Shown here one piece after another: positions 1 to 5,046 of a stretch of DNA of 5,046 nucleotides. The number at the start of each line of letters is the position of its first letter. Within the stretch, counting starts at the first letter, position 1. The stretch spans positions 1 through 5,046 of the forward strand of contig JAFADQ010000114.1 of the NCBI GenBank assembly GCA_023424725.1, in the 5' to 3' direction. Origin of the DNA: Bacteroidota bacterium (GTDB lineage Bacteria > Bacteroidota > Bacteroidia > Cytophagales > Hymenobacteraceae). The translations under genes and the position numbers were made by a program. Under the pieces are notes generated by a model. It saw only the letters and a program-made list of their open reading frames with translations. It did not search any database and was not told where the DNA came from.

Positions 1-31
1 CCACCCACAAGTGGTGCCCCTACATATCTAA

Positions 32-55
32 TACCTTCGGGTTTGCGTACCTTCG
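32..55 (+). promoter_or_regulatory. Candidate hflX promoter: two TACCTTCG boxes
   Basis: The octamer TACCTTCG occurs twice, at 32-39 and 48-55. It differs at one base from the Bacteroidota -7 consensus TAnnTTTG. Initiation from the second box would begin near 60-65, leaving a leader of about 40 nt before the TTG at 100. That argues against the earlier in-frame TTG at 43, which would lie upstream of the transcript start. I could not find a convincing -33 TTG element at the usual spacing, so the assignment is tentative. Confidence 0.3.
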
Positions 56-99
56 CATATATAAACCACAATACGCAACACGAAATACGCCCTACGATC

Positions 100-1314
100 T
101 TGAAAAAAACTGTAACCACATCCAAAGAACAGGAAACCGCCGTGCTGGTAGCCGTTCCGCAGCCTCGCCAGAAAGAAGCCAAAACCACCGAATACCTGGA
201 CGAGCTTGAGTTTCTGGCCGAAACCGCCGGCGCCAAAACCCTGCAGCGCTTTATCCAGAAAATGGACCACCCCGACCGCCGCACCTTTGTGGGCAAAGGC
301 AAGCTGGAAGACATAAAAGCCTTTGTAACAGACCGCAACGTAGACATGGTTATTTTTGATGACGACCTGTCGCCGTCGCAGGTGCGTAATCTTGAGGCTG
401 AGCTGAAGGTAAAGATTGTAGATAGGTCGTTGCTGATTTTAGATATTTTCTCGGCGCGCGCGCAAACCGCTACGGCACGCACACAGGTAGAGCTGGCGCA
501 ATACCAGTATTTACTGCCCCGCCTTACGAACCTCTGGACCCACTTATCGAAACAAAAAGGTGGTATTGGGATGAAGGGTCCCGGCGAAACCGAAATAGAA
601 ACCGACCGCCGTATTGTGCGCGACCGCATTACCTTGCTGCGCGAAAAGCTCGATAAATTTGAGAAACAAGCCATACAGCAGCGCAAAGCCCGCACCGGCA
701 TTGTGCGCGTGGCGCTGGTGGGCTACACCAACGTTGGCAAAAGTACTATTATGAACATGCTTTCGCGCTCTGAAGTATTTGCCGAAAACAAGTTGTTTGC
801 AACAGTAGATGCCACCGTGCGCAAAGTAGTACTGGGCGATATTCCTTTCCTGCTTTCTGATACGGTAGGTTTTATCCGCAAGCTGCCCACCAAACTGATA
901 GAGAGTTTTAAAAGCACGTTAGATGAAATTCGCGAAGCCGACCTGTTGCTGCACGTGGTAGATATTTCGCACCCCGGTTACGAAGAGCACATTGCCGTGG
1001 TAAAAGAAACCCTGGGCGATATTGGATCTGCCGACAAACCCACTATTCTCGTCTTTAATAAAATAGACCAATACCAGGCCGACGAACCGGCAGAAAATGG
1101 CGACTGGGACGACACCGGCGAGGCTGCAACGGCCAAAAACAAGCCCACCTTAGAGCAATTGCGCGCCAGCTACATGGCCAAAGAGCATTACCCTGCCCTG
1201 TTTATATCGGCTCAGCAGCGCCAGAACATAGACGAGCTACGCGACACGATACAAAAAATGGTAGCCGAGCTGCATTACCAACGCTACCCGAACCAGCCGC
1301 CTGAAGAAGAGTAA
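100..1314 (+). CDS. hflX: GTPase HflX, ribosome-associated
   Basis: HflX is a cytoplasmic GTPase that binds the 50S subunit and in characterised bacteria splits stalled or stress-damaged ribosomes. The 404-residue product has the family layout: an N-terminal HflX domain (FVGKGKLEDI near residues 63-72), the signature GGIGMKGPGETEIETDRR at about 154-171 preceded by a helical linker, then the G domain. G1 is GYTNVGKS (208-215), G3 is DTVG (254-257), G4 is NKID (320-323) and the G5-like SA is near 370. An acidic insert of about 35 residues lies between G4 and G5, and the C-terminus is acidic and proline-rich. The start is taken as TTG at 100 (protein MKKTVTTSKEQ), which gives a usual family length and lies downstream of the candidate promoter. 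An in-frame TTG at 43 would add 19 residues that do not look like HflX. No partner gene is adjacent, and the identification is firm. Confidence 0.96.
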   Translation: MKKTVTTSKEQETAVLVAVPQPRQKEAKTTEYLDELEFLAETAGAKTLQRFIQKMDHPDRRTFVGKGKLEDIKAFVTDRNVDMVIFDDDLSPSQVRNLEAELKVKIVDRSLLILDIFSARAQTATARTQVELAQYQYLLPRLTNLWTHLSKQKGGIGMKGPGETEIETDRRIVRDRITLLREKLDKFEKQAIQQRKARTGIVRVALVGYTNVGKSTIMNMLSRSEVFAENKLFATVDATVRKVVLGDIPFLLSDTVGFIRKLPTKLIESFKSTLDEIREADLLLHVVDISHPGYEEHIAVVKETLGDIGSADKPTILVFNKIDQYQADEPAENGDWDDTGEAATAKNKPTLEQLRASYMAKEHYPALFISAQQRQNIDELRDTIQKMVAELHYQRYPNQPPEEE

Positions 1315-1406
1315 ATTCAGGCGATGTCTGGCGCTAGTCTTTAGCGAAGCGTTGACTTGTGCCTTTTCATGATCGGAAGTATTCTGATTTGCGAAAAACA
1401 TAAATA

Positions 1407-1488
1407 GTTTCCGTTGTCTGCACCTTAACATACAACCTGCAAGGGCCAAAAACCAGGCTAGCATACACCAACTCTATGTCTGTGGAGG
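1407..1488. repeat. Degenerate copy of REP/MITE-like element (copy 1)
   Basis: This segment aligns with copy 2 at an offset of 117 bp. From 1407-1453 against 1524-1570 there are 40 identities in 47 gap-free columns, and after a 2-nt gap the match continues through ACACCAACT and GTCTGTG to 1488. The left arm (1413-1436) can still fold into an imperfect hairpin with GTTGT paired to ACAAC, while the right arm has lost its inverted half. It is most likely an older, decayed copy of the same element. Confidence 0.7.
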
Positions 1489-1518
1489 GGTGGCGCATGA
1501 TTAACCGATCCGACTCTA

Positions 1519-1625
1519 AAACTGTTTCCGTGGTCTGTGCCTTCACAGACTACCTGCAAAGGCCAAAAACATTGCCACCACACCAACTTTCGGTCTGTGA
1601 AGGCACAGACCGAGGTAAATAGTTT
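1519..1625. repeat. REP/MITE-like element with perfect 19-bp inverted arms (copy 2)
   Basis: GGTCTGTGCCTTCACAGAC at 1532-1550 is the exact reverse complement of 1593-1611, with 42 bp between them. Weaker inverted similarity extends outward on both sides (GTTTCC against GGTAAATAGTTT), giving an element of about 107 bp. Each arm is itself a hairpin: GTCTGTG-CCTT-CACAGAC on the left, and on the right a 10-bp stem at 1590-1613 with an AAGG loop. This nesting resembles the paired REP sequences (BIMEs) and small non-autonomous elements found between genes in many bacteria. No transposase is present here. A role in termination or mRNA stability is possible but not shown by the sequence. Confidence 0.75.
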
Positions 1626-1698
1626 GCCGCTTTTTCTTCTACAATGCCGCCAATTAAACCACCAAAAACCAATTGCCTTACTTGCGGGTTAAAATACT

Positions 1699-2292
1699 AT
1701 GGATACTTCTTTATTTAACCAGCTACAAACCATTATCCGGCAGCGGCGCACGGTGTCTGTTGCGCTAATGAATGGCCAACCCATACCCAACGAGCAGGTG
1801 CAGCAACTGCTGGAGCTGGCCGATTGGGCGCCCACCCACGGCCGCACCGAGCCCTGGCGTTTTTTGGTGTACCACAAAGAAAGTTTACAGCAATTTGCTC
1901 AGGCGCACGCCGATTTATACTGGCAGCATACACCCCAAGAAAACCGCGACCAAAACAAGTACGATAAGCTGCTGCAAACCGCCGGAAGAGCCTCGCACCT
2001 GATAATCGCGATAATGCAGCGCGGAGACAAACCCAACATACCGGTTCTGGAAGAAGTTGCCGCTACAGCAGCCGCCATAGAGCACATTTTGCTGGGCGCG
2101 GCAGCCCTTGGCATATCCGCTATCTGGAACACTGGCGGCATGACGCACCACCCTGCCATGAAAGAACACCTGCAATTAGGCGCTGAAGATGTGGTAATGG
2201 GGCTTATTTACCTGGGCAAAACCAACTCTGCGCCGCGGCCGGGCCACAGATTGGTGCCATTGGAGGAAAAGGTGAAGTGGGTAAAGTTTTAG
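1699..2292 (+). CDS. Nitroreductase-family flavoprotein, YdjA-like
   Basis: This is a 197-residue protein of the small FMN-dependent nitroreductase fold, whose members use NAD(P)H to reduce nitro-aromatics, quinones or unknown natural substrates in the cytoplasm. The family's FMN-binding basic motif appears as RQRRTVS at 14-20. It is followed by ADWAPTHGRTEPWRF at 41-55, a segment conserved in the YdjA subgroup, then the helical AATAAAIEHILLGAAALG (121-138) and GISAIWNTGG (138-147). A C-terminal VMGLIYLGK (166-174) precedes a basic tail that in homologues contacts FMN phosphate. Length is close to E. coli YdjA (about 183). The ATG at 1699 gives the full family N-terminus. Physiological substrate cannot be told from sequence. 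The gene stands alone, with a terminator 23 bp after its stop. Confidence 0.9.
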   Translation: MDTSLFNQLQTIIRQRRTVSVALMNGQPIPNEQVQQLLELADWAPTHGRTEPWRFLVYHKESLQQFAQAHADLYWQHTPQENRDQNKYDKLLQTAGRASHLIIAIMQRGDKPNIPVLEEVAATAAAIEHILLGAAALGISAIWNTGGMTHHPAMKEHLQLGAEDVVMGLIYLGKTNSAPRPGHRLVPLEEKVKWVKF

Positions 2293-2314
2293 ATCATTGG
2301 ATGACGGGATTTGT

Positions 2315-2358
2315 AAAAACAAAAGAGGCCGCCAAATCAGGCAGCTTCTTTTGTTTTT
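2315..2358. terminator. Bidirectional intrinsic terminator between convergent genes
   Basis: Two 19-nt arms, 2315-2333 and 2340-2358, pair around a 6-nt loop (AAATCA). Pairing is continuous except for one G-T wobble and one C-A mismatch. The outer part is A-rich on the left (AAAAACAAAAGA) and T-rich on the right (TCTTTTGTTTTT), with a GC-rich core. It therefore presents a stem followed by a U tract in either direction. It lies between the nitroreductase stop at 2292 and the minus-strand stop at 2377, so one structure can end both transcripts. Confidence 0.88.
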
Positions 2359-2376
2359 AACCGTAACAAAAAGCGT

Positions 2377-3399
2377 TTACCGTGTTACAACCAATTTAGT
2401 TACCCCAAAAAAATCGGGGCCTTGTACTTGTACTGTGTACATACCCGAAGCAATATCGTTAACCGGTAGTTGCAGGCGGTTTGCACCCTTATGAAGTTCA
2501 CCAAAGGTTGTTCTTTTCACTAATTTCCCGCTTAAATCAATTATAGATACATACCCTTGCCCGCTCTTTGGCGCGACAAAAGCAATTTCTACTTTGTCTG
2601 TAGCCGGATTTGGAGAAAGTACTAACTGCGCAATAGATATTTGTTTATCTTGTTGCCGGGCATCTAAAGAACGAATATATTCCATAACGTCTACTTTACT
2701 TGAAACACGTGCATTTGCCGGTGGGCTATCGCAGGCAAGCATCAGGTCAAATATTTGCTCAGGAGTAATAAGGCTGTCTCTTAATTGCTCATTAAGCCCT
2801 ATCAGGCAATCCCAGTACTGTAAATGCTCCTCATTCAGAAAAGAAGACAATGGCCGTGCCTGTTCAATAAATTCTCTGGCTTCTGGTAAAGACCCTGCAG
2901 AATAAGAGGATAGGGCCGCCTCCATATATGTATAAAAATCGCGGTTAAATAAAAGAGTATCACCAGCGCCCTCTACTCTTGCCGTAATAACGTCAAGCAT
3001 CATCTCTTTTATCGGCGCGTTGTTAGCGTTATTCTCGAGTGCCCTCGGATATATTTCTTCCAGTAAATGATACACTATGTTTCGAATGTTCTCAGTAGCT
3101 TCATTTGGATGCAAGGGTTCGTAGTCAAGTATTTCCTTTAGCAGGTTCATAGCCAGATAATCGTTTCCTAAAGAATCGTATCTGGTGGCATAAGAGGCCG
3201 CGATTAATGCCGCGGTATGTAGCGAATCACCCGTAAAGCTGTTGGTGTTAATCATCTCGCTACTCGGATTATCCAAAATACCATAAATAAAATGATCTGC
3301 TACCATATCAAGGTTAGGGGCTACCGCCACCGTGCTACGCTCTGTTTGGCATACCAGCGTAGGGAAAAAGTTAGAACCTAATGGCGCATTATCAACCAC
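2377..3399 (-). CDS. Secreted protein with type IX sorting domain (main intact reading frame)
   Basis: This 340-residue frame is the uninterrupted body of a larger gene. Residues about 256-340 form a type A C-terminal domain typical of type IX secretion cargo: a LSPNPATDKVEI start (SPNP at 262-265), a middle DLSGKLVKRTTF and a terminal GMYTVQVQ...TKLVVTR. In known systems this domain directs export through the outer membrane and is then cleaved, often with anchoring to surface lipopolysaccharide. The region before it (about 55-245) is predicted to be mainly helical, with a TPR-like unit near 155-184 (YMEAALSSYSAGSLPEAREFI) and two cysteines (C198, C223). I recognise no enzymatic motif. The apparent GTG start at 3399 is not the true start, because the frame stays open and protein-like upstream to 3486 (RGAYNFDVDL, then FPSGNSNSTYLVEV). 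The base composition looks more AT-rich than hflX. Confidence 0.8.
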   Translation of the reverse strand: MVDNAPLGSNFFPTLVCQTERSTVAVAPNLDMVADHFIYGILDNPSSEMINTNSFTGDSLHTAALIAASYATRYDSLGNDYLAMNLLKEILDYEPLHPNEATENIRNIVYHLLEEIYPRALENNANNAPIKEMMLDVITARVEGAGDTLLFNRDFYTYMEAALSSYSAGSLPEAREFIEQARPLSSFLNEEHLQYWDCLIGLNEQLRDSLITPEQIFDLMLACDSPPANARVSSKVDVMEYIRSLDARQQDKQISIAQLVLSPNPATDKVEIAFVAPKSGQGYVSIIDLSGKLVKRTTFGELHKGANRLQLPVNDIASGMYTVQVQGPDFFGVTKLVVTR

Positions 3400-3636
3400 C
3401 TCAACCAGGTAAGTAGAATTAGAGTTGCCAGACGGGAATTTACGCAGGTCTACATCAAAATTATAAGCACCTCTGGGGTTAGCAGGCTATCTTGCACGCT
3501 AATAGTAAGCTGCACCGGCAGTGAGCCGGTAACAGTGGCATGCTCCTGCGAGTGGAACTGAAGCCTGTACGAAGCCTGAGCTTGTGCCGTGCCGAAGTCA
3601 AGTACGGCAGCCAGCATGAGTAAAAGTTTTTTTCAT
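2377..3636 (-). pseudogene. Full-length type IX cargo gene, broken by two compensating frameshifts
   Basis: An ATG at 3636 begins a signal peptide, but the frame is lost within a run of seven A (T run at 3627-3633), and the ATG frame stops at 3600-3598. Skipping one A gives a plausible leader, MKKLLLMLAAVLDFGTAQA, then ASYRLQFHSQEHATVTG and LPVQLTISVQDSLLTP. That middle frame itself stops at 3452-3450. Near the four-C run (G run at 3475-3478), adding one base gives TP-RGAYNFDVDL and joins the long C-terminal frame, which is closed just upstream by a TAG at 3489-3487. The shifts cancel, so the repaired protein would be 419 residues: signal peptide, probable beta-rich N-terminal segment, helical middle and sorting domain. 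Either the gene is inactive or the read has homopolymer errors. The ATG is 36 bp after the lipoprotein stop, suggesting co-transcription. Confidence 0.72.
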
Positions 3637-3672
3637 AGAATGTGTATTAAAGCGTAAAAGCTGAAGATTGTT

Positions 3673-4380
3673 TTATCTGTTAATATAATAATCTACCAGC
3701 TCCCAAACCTGGTTATTGTAGTAGCGGCGCCAGGTTATACCCACTCCTTTGGTAAAGTATATTTTGCGCTGCGGAGAGGCCGAAGTATCGGGGTTGCCGC
3801 CATAACCGCTAAAAAAGCCGACTGAGTTATGAAAAGTATAATTAGGTGTAACCACCGCATTGGTATCAGAAACCCAGTTATTGTCTGCCATGTGCATCTC
3901 GCCTATGCTGAAGGGATAGAAGAAAAAGATATTTTCATTTGGTAGATTCGCATCCCAGGTTTGGTCTATCACCCATTTATCGCCCATGCGCCAGCCTCTG
4001 AGGCCTTCCCCTCCCAAAAAGTTAGAAGCTTCGTTATAACCTTTAAAATAGTCTTTATTGTAATGCACCAAGTCGTGCACGTAAAACATTTCACAATGCT
4101 TTGCCAGCCCCGCCTCTTCGTATGGCTGTGCAAAAAAAGCCCTGTGCCGGCCGGTATTGCGCACCGTATCGTACACGGCCGGCTCGCTGCCTTTTAGCTT
4201 ATACACCCACCAGCTGCCTTGGGGGAAGAACCAGTAATCTAGAAACTCCTGAGGGGCATGGGTTACCGTCTGGCACTTGGGGCGGCCGTTGCTGTTGTCG
4301 TCGTCGTCTTTGCAGGCTGAGAGCAGCAAAAAAGTGGCTGTGAGGAGGTAGAGGGTTGGTTTCATATTGAGGGATTTCAT
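3673..4380 (-). CDS. Predicted surface lipoprotein of unknown function
   Basis: This is a 235-residue lipoprotein. The signal peptide ends in the lipobox LLSAC, with the lipidated cysteine at residue 23, followed at once by KDDDDN. Lysine plus acidic residues after the cysteine matches the lipoprotein export signal described in Capnocytophaga and other Bacteroidota, so the protein is predicted to face outward. The mature part is aromatic-rich, with FFPQGSWWVYKL at 51-62, a motif seen at the start of many Bacteroidota lipoproteins of unknown role, and it ends in GVGITWRRYY...WELVDYYI. Two more cysteines (36 and 96) could form a disulfide. No catalytic motif is evident. The ATG at 4380 is chosen because AGGA lies 5 nt upstream. 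ATG at 4365 (230 residues) is equally plausible, and the open frame up to 4461 does not look like protein. It is probably the first gene of an operon with the type IX cargo gene. Confidence 0.82.
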   Translation of the reverse strand: MKSLNMKPTLYLLTATFLLLSACKDDDDNSNGRPKCQTVTHAPQEFLDYWFFPQGSWWVYKLKGSEPAVYDTVRNTGRHRAFFAQPYEEAGLAKHCEMFYVHDLVHYNKDYFKGYNEASNFLGGEGLRGWRMGDKWVIDQTWDANLPNENIFFFYPFSIGEMHMADNNWVSDTNAVVTPNYTFHNSVGFFSGYGGNPDTSASPQRKIYFTKGVGITWRRYYNNQVWELVDYYINR

Positions 4381-4400
4381 AAGAATCCTGAAGATAAAGA

Positions 4401-4434
4401 CAAAATAAATTAACCTGTACTTAATGCAGTGCAA
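4401..4434 (-). promoter_or_regulatory. Weak candidate promoter for the lipoprotein gene
   Basis: On the minus strand a TTG at 4434-4432 is followed after 19 nt by TAATTTATTTTG (about 4412-4401), which loosely resembles the Bacteroidota -33 TTG and -7 TAnnTTTG arrangement. Initiation would fall just before the ATG at 4380. The -7 match is imperfect, so this is only a suggestion. Confidence 0.22.
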
Positions 4435-4461
4435 TCTATAGGTTATACACAGGAAAACCAA

Positions 4462-4502
4462 TACCGTATAAATACAGTATTTTGTATCGTATAAATACGG
4501 TA
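4462..4502. promoter_or_regulatory. Tandem 18-bp palindromes, probable operator pair
   Basis: Two near-identical imperfect palindromes sit side by side: TACCGTATAAATACAGTA at 4462-4479 and TATCGTATAAATACGGTA at 4485-4502. Each has 8-bp half-sites around AA with a single mismatch between halves. The core CGTATAAATAC is identical in both, and the centres are 23 bp apart, about two helical turns. This is the expected form of a site for two dimers of a helix-turn-helix regulator on one DNA face. They lie about 80-120 bp upstream of the lipoprotein start and about 150-190 bp upstream of the candidate SprE/PorW promoter, so either direction could be controlled. The regulator is unknown. Confidence 0.6.
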
Positions 4503-4651
4503 TTGTAGCTGACTTTCAGAAAAAAACCTATTTGTGAACTATTGTTAGCAATGCGGCTTTCGTATAACAGAACCCGAATGCAGCGTTTATGGACATCGTT
4601 AACTAACCGAATATCATTAAAAACCCTCTCCCCTTTTTCCCTGATTTATAG

Positions 4652-4659
4652 TACCTTTG
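4652..4659 (+). promoter_or_regulatory. Candidate -7 box TACCTTTG upstream of the SprE/PorW-like gene
   Basis: TACCTTTG matches the Bacteroidota -7 consensus TAnnTTTG exactly. Transcription would begin near 4665, giving a leader of about 145 nt before the TTG at 4812. No clear -33 TTG is present at the usual distance, only a T run at 4634-4638, which is too close, so confidence is moderate. Confidence 0.4.
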
Positions 4660-4769
4660 TAAGTTAAAACCCCAGCCTGTTTGGGCGCTCGCGGCACTGT
4701 TTTTGCATTTCGCAGCCCGGTAGTACAATCTGGCCCGGTTTTGATCGTTTTATAGAACAGCACCAACGA

Positions 4770-4788
4770 TACCGGCCTGGCGCCGGTA
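4770..4788 (+). other. GC-rich hairpin in the SprE/PorW leader
   Basis: TACCGGC at 4770-4776 pairs with GCCGGTA at 4782-4788 around a 5-nt loop (CTGGC). It is a 7-bp stem ending 23 nt before the proposed TTG start. No T tract follows, so it is not a standard terminator. Two further CCGGT copies at 4717-4721 and 4735-4739 could compete for the same ACCGG strand. A role in translation control is only an inference. Confidence 0.45.
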
Positions 4789-4811
4789 ACTTAACAGAGA
4801 TATTGACACCC

Positions 4812-5046
4812 TTGAATCGTTACTCTATACTTAGCGCTTTTTTGCTGCTTGCAGCCCTGCTTACCATAGCAGGCTGCTCGGTAGAAAGCAAAAACCCAAT
4901 AGCGCGCGGCTACCATAACCTGGCCGCCCGCGACAACGGCTTTTTTCTGGCCCGCGAGCGCATAAAAGAGGCCGAAGCTACTATTGCTAAAAATGTAGAA
5001 AACGATTATACCCAGGTGCTGCCGGTGCTGTACCCCATCTCTACCG
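4812..5046 (+). CDS. Type IX secretion lipoprotein, SprE/PorW-like (5' part only)
   Basis: The first 78 residues of a gene continue past the window end. They begin with a basic then hydrophobic signal peptide and a lipobox IAGC with the cysteine at residue 22. The mature start, CSVESKNPIARGYHNLAARD followed by NGFFLARERIKEAEATI, closely resembles the N-terminus of Cytophagales SprE/PorW proteins as I remember them (short YHN...ARxNGYF...ERIKE pattern, then a segment like DYTQVLPVLYP). SprE/PorW is a long TPR-containing periplasmic lipoprotein needed for type IX secretion and, in gliding species, motility. No ATG exists in this frame back to the TAA at 4665-4667, so the start must be TTG at 4812 or the TTG at 4803. 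The former gives the more typical signal peptide. Only the N-terminus is visible, so assignment to the family is probable rather than certain. Confidence 0.72.
   Translation, partial: MNRYSILSAFLLLAALLTIAGCSVESKNPIARGYHNLAARDNGFFLARERIKEAEATIAKNVENDYTQVLPVLYPIST

Larger units (their letters stand above)
1315..1698. other. Gene-free intergenic region carrying paired palindromic repeats
   Basis: This 384-bp stretch between hflX and the nitroreductase gene contains no convincing coding frame on either strand. Most of it (about 1407-1625) is taken up by two related repeat copies described separately. The remaining flanks, 1315-1400 and 1626-1698, show no tRNA and no strong terminator. A 5-bp hairpin at 1332-1346 lacks a T tract. 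The nitroreductase promoter must lie near 1626-1690 or within the repeat, but no clear TAnnTTTG box is visible. Confidence 0.7.
4381..4811. other. Divergent intergenic region with regulatory elements
   Basis: This stretch of about 430 bp between the minus-strand lipoprotein gene and the plus-strand SprE/PorW-like gene has no convincing coding frame, tRNA or known RNA. It holds a weak promoter candidate (4401-4434), the tandem palindromes (4462-4502), a promoter-like TACCTTTG (4652-4659) and a leader with a GC-rich hairpin (4770-4788). The part from 4509 to 4640 shows nothing I can assign. Confidence 0.65.

Noticed and set aside
28..270. Minus-strand open frame at the start of the window
   Set aside because: It is an antisense shadow of the hflX 5' region, and its glycine- and phenylalanine-rich translation is typical of reverse-frame reading of coding DNA.
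1332..1346. Hairpin CGCTA-GTCTT-TAGCG just after hflX as a terminator
   Set aside because: Only five base pairs and no T tract follows, so it cannot be supported as an intrinsic terminator.
1407..1625. CRISPR array
   Set aside because: There are only two imperfect, long, palindromic copies with similar internal sequence, not short identical repeats with distinct spacers.
1617..1627. TAnTTTG-like stretch as the nitroreductase promoter
   Set aside because: It is one base short of the TAnnTTTG consensus, lacks a -33 partner, and coincides with the repeat edge that also occurs in copy 1.
1899..2175. Two overlapping minus-strand open frames of 86 codons inside the nitroreductase gene
   Set aside because: Both are shadows of a well-supported conserved gene and show no family features.
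2297..2494. 65-codon plus-strand open frame after the nitroreductase gene
   Set aside because: It runs through the terminator stem and into the end of the opposite gene, and the translation has no protein-like features.
2594..2905. 103-codon plus-strand open frame within the type IX cargo gene
   Set aside because: It is antisense to a frame with a clear sorting domain and plausible helical protein. Its own translation is cysteine- and serine-rich with no family resemblance.
4660..4811. Known riboswitch or structured RNA gene before the SprE/PorW-like gene
   Set aside because: No conserved riboswitch core, SRP, tmRNA or tRNA signature could be recognised. Only simple hairpins are visible.

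Overview
The window looks like a piece of a Bacteroidota chromosome, most likely from the order Cytophagales (Hymenobacteraceae-like). This rests on four things: a C-terminal type IX secretion sorting domain, a lipoprotein with a Bacteroidota-style acidic export signal, the first residues of a SprE/PorW-like type IX secretion lipoprotein, and promoter boxes resembling TAnnTTTG with no clear Shine-Dalgarno sequences. Genus is not resolved.

Layout. 100-1314 (+) encodes a complete HflX ribosome-associated GTPase. 1315-1698 has no gene but holds two related copies of a palindromic, REP/MITE-like repeat. 1699-2292 (+) encodes a small nitroreductase-family flavoprotein. 2315-2358 is a near-ideal bidirectional terminator between the nitroreductase gene and the convergent minus-strand unit. 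2377-3636 (-) is a secreted protein gene with a type IX sorting domain, split by two compensating single-base frameshifts in homopolymer runs. 3673-4380 (-) encodes a probable surface lipoprotein 36 bp upstream of that gene, probably in the same operon. 4381-4811 is a divergent intergenic region with two tandem 18-bp palindromes, candidate promoters and a structured leader. 4812-5046 (+) is the start of a SprE/PorW-like lipoprotein gene that runs off the window.

How the genes relate. HflX and the nitroreductase are housekeeping or stress-type cytoplasmic proteins with no obvious link to each other. The right half concerns the cell envelope: a predicted surface lipoprotein, a predicted type IX cargo protein, and a predicted component of the type IX machinery. 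The cargo and lipoprotein genes run away from the SprE/PorW gene and share its regulatory region. No clearly new defence or mobile system was found. The points most worth following up are the compensating frameshifts, the nested-hairpin repeat pair and the tandem palindromic operator.
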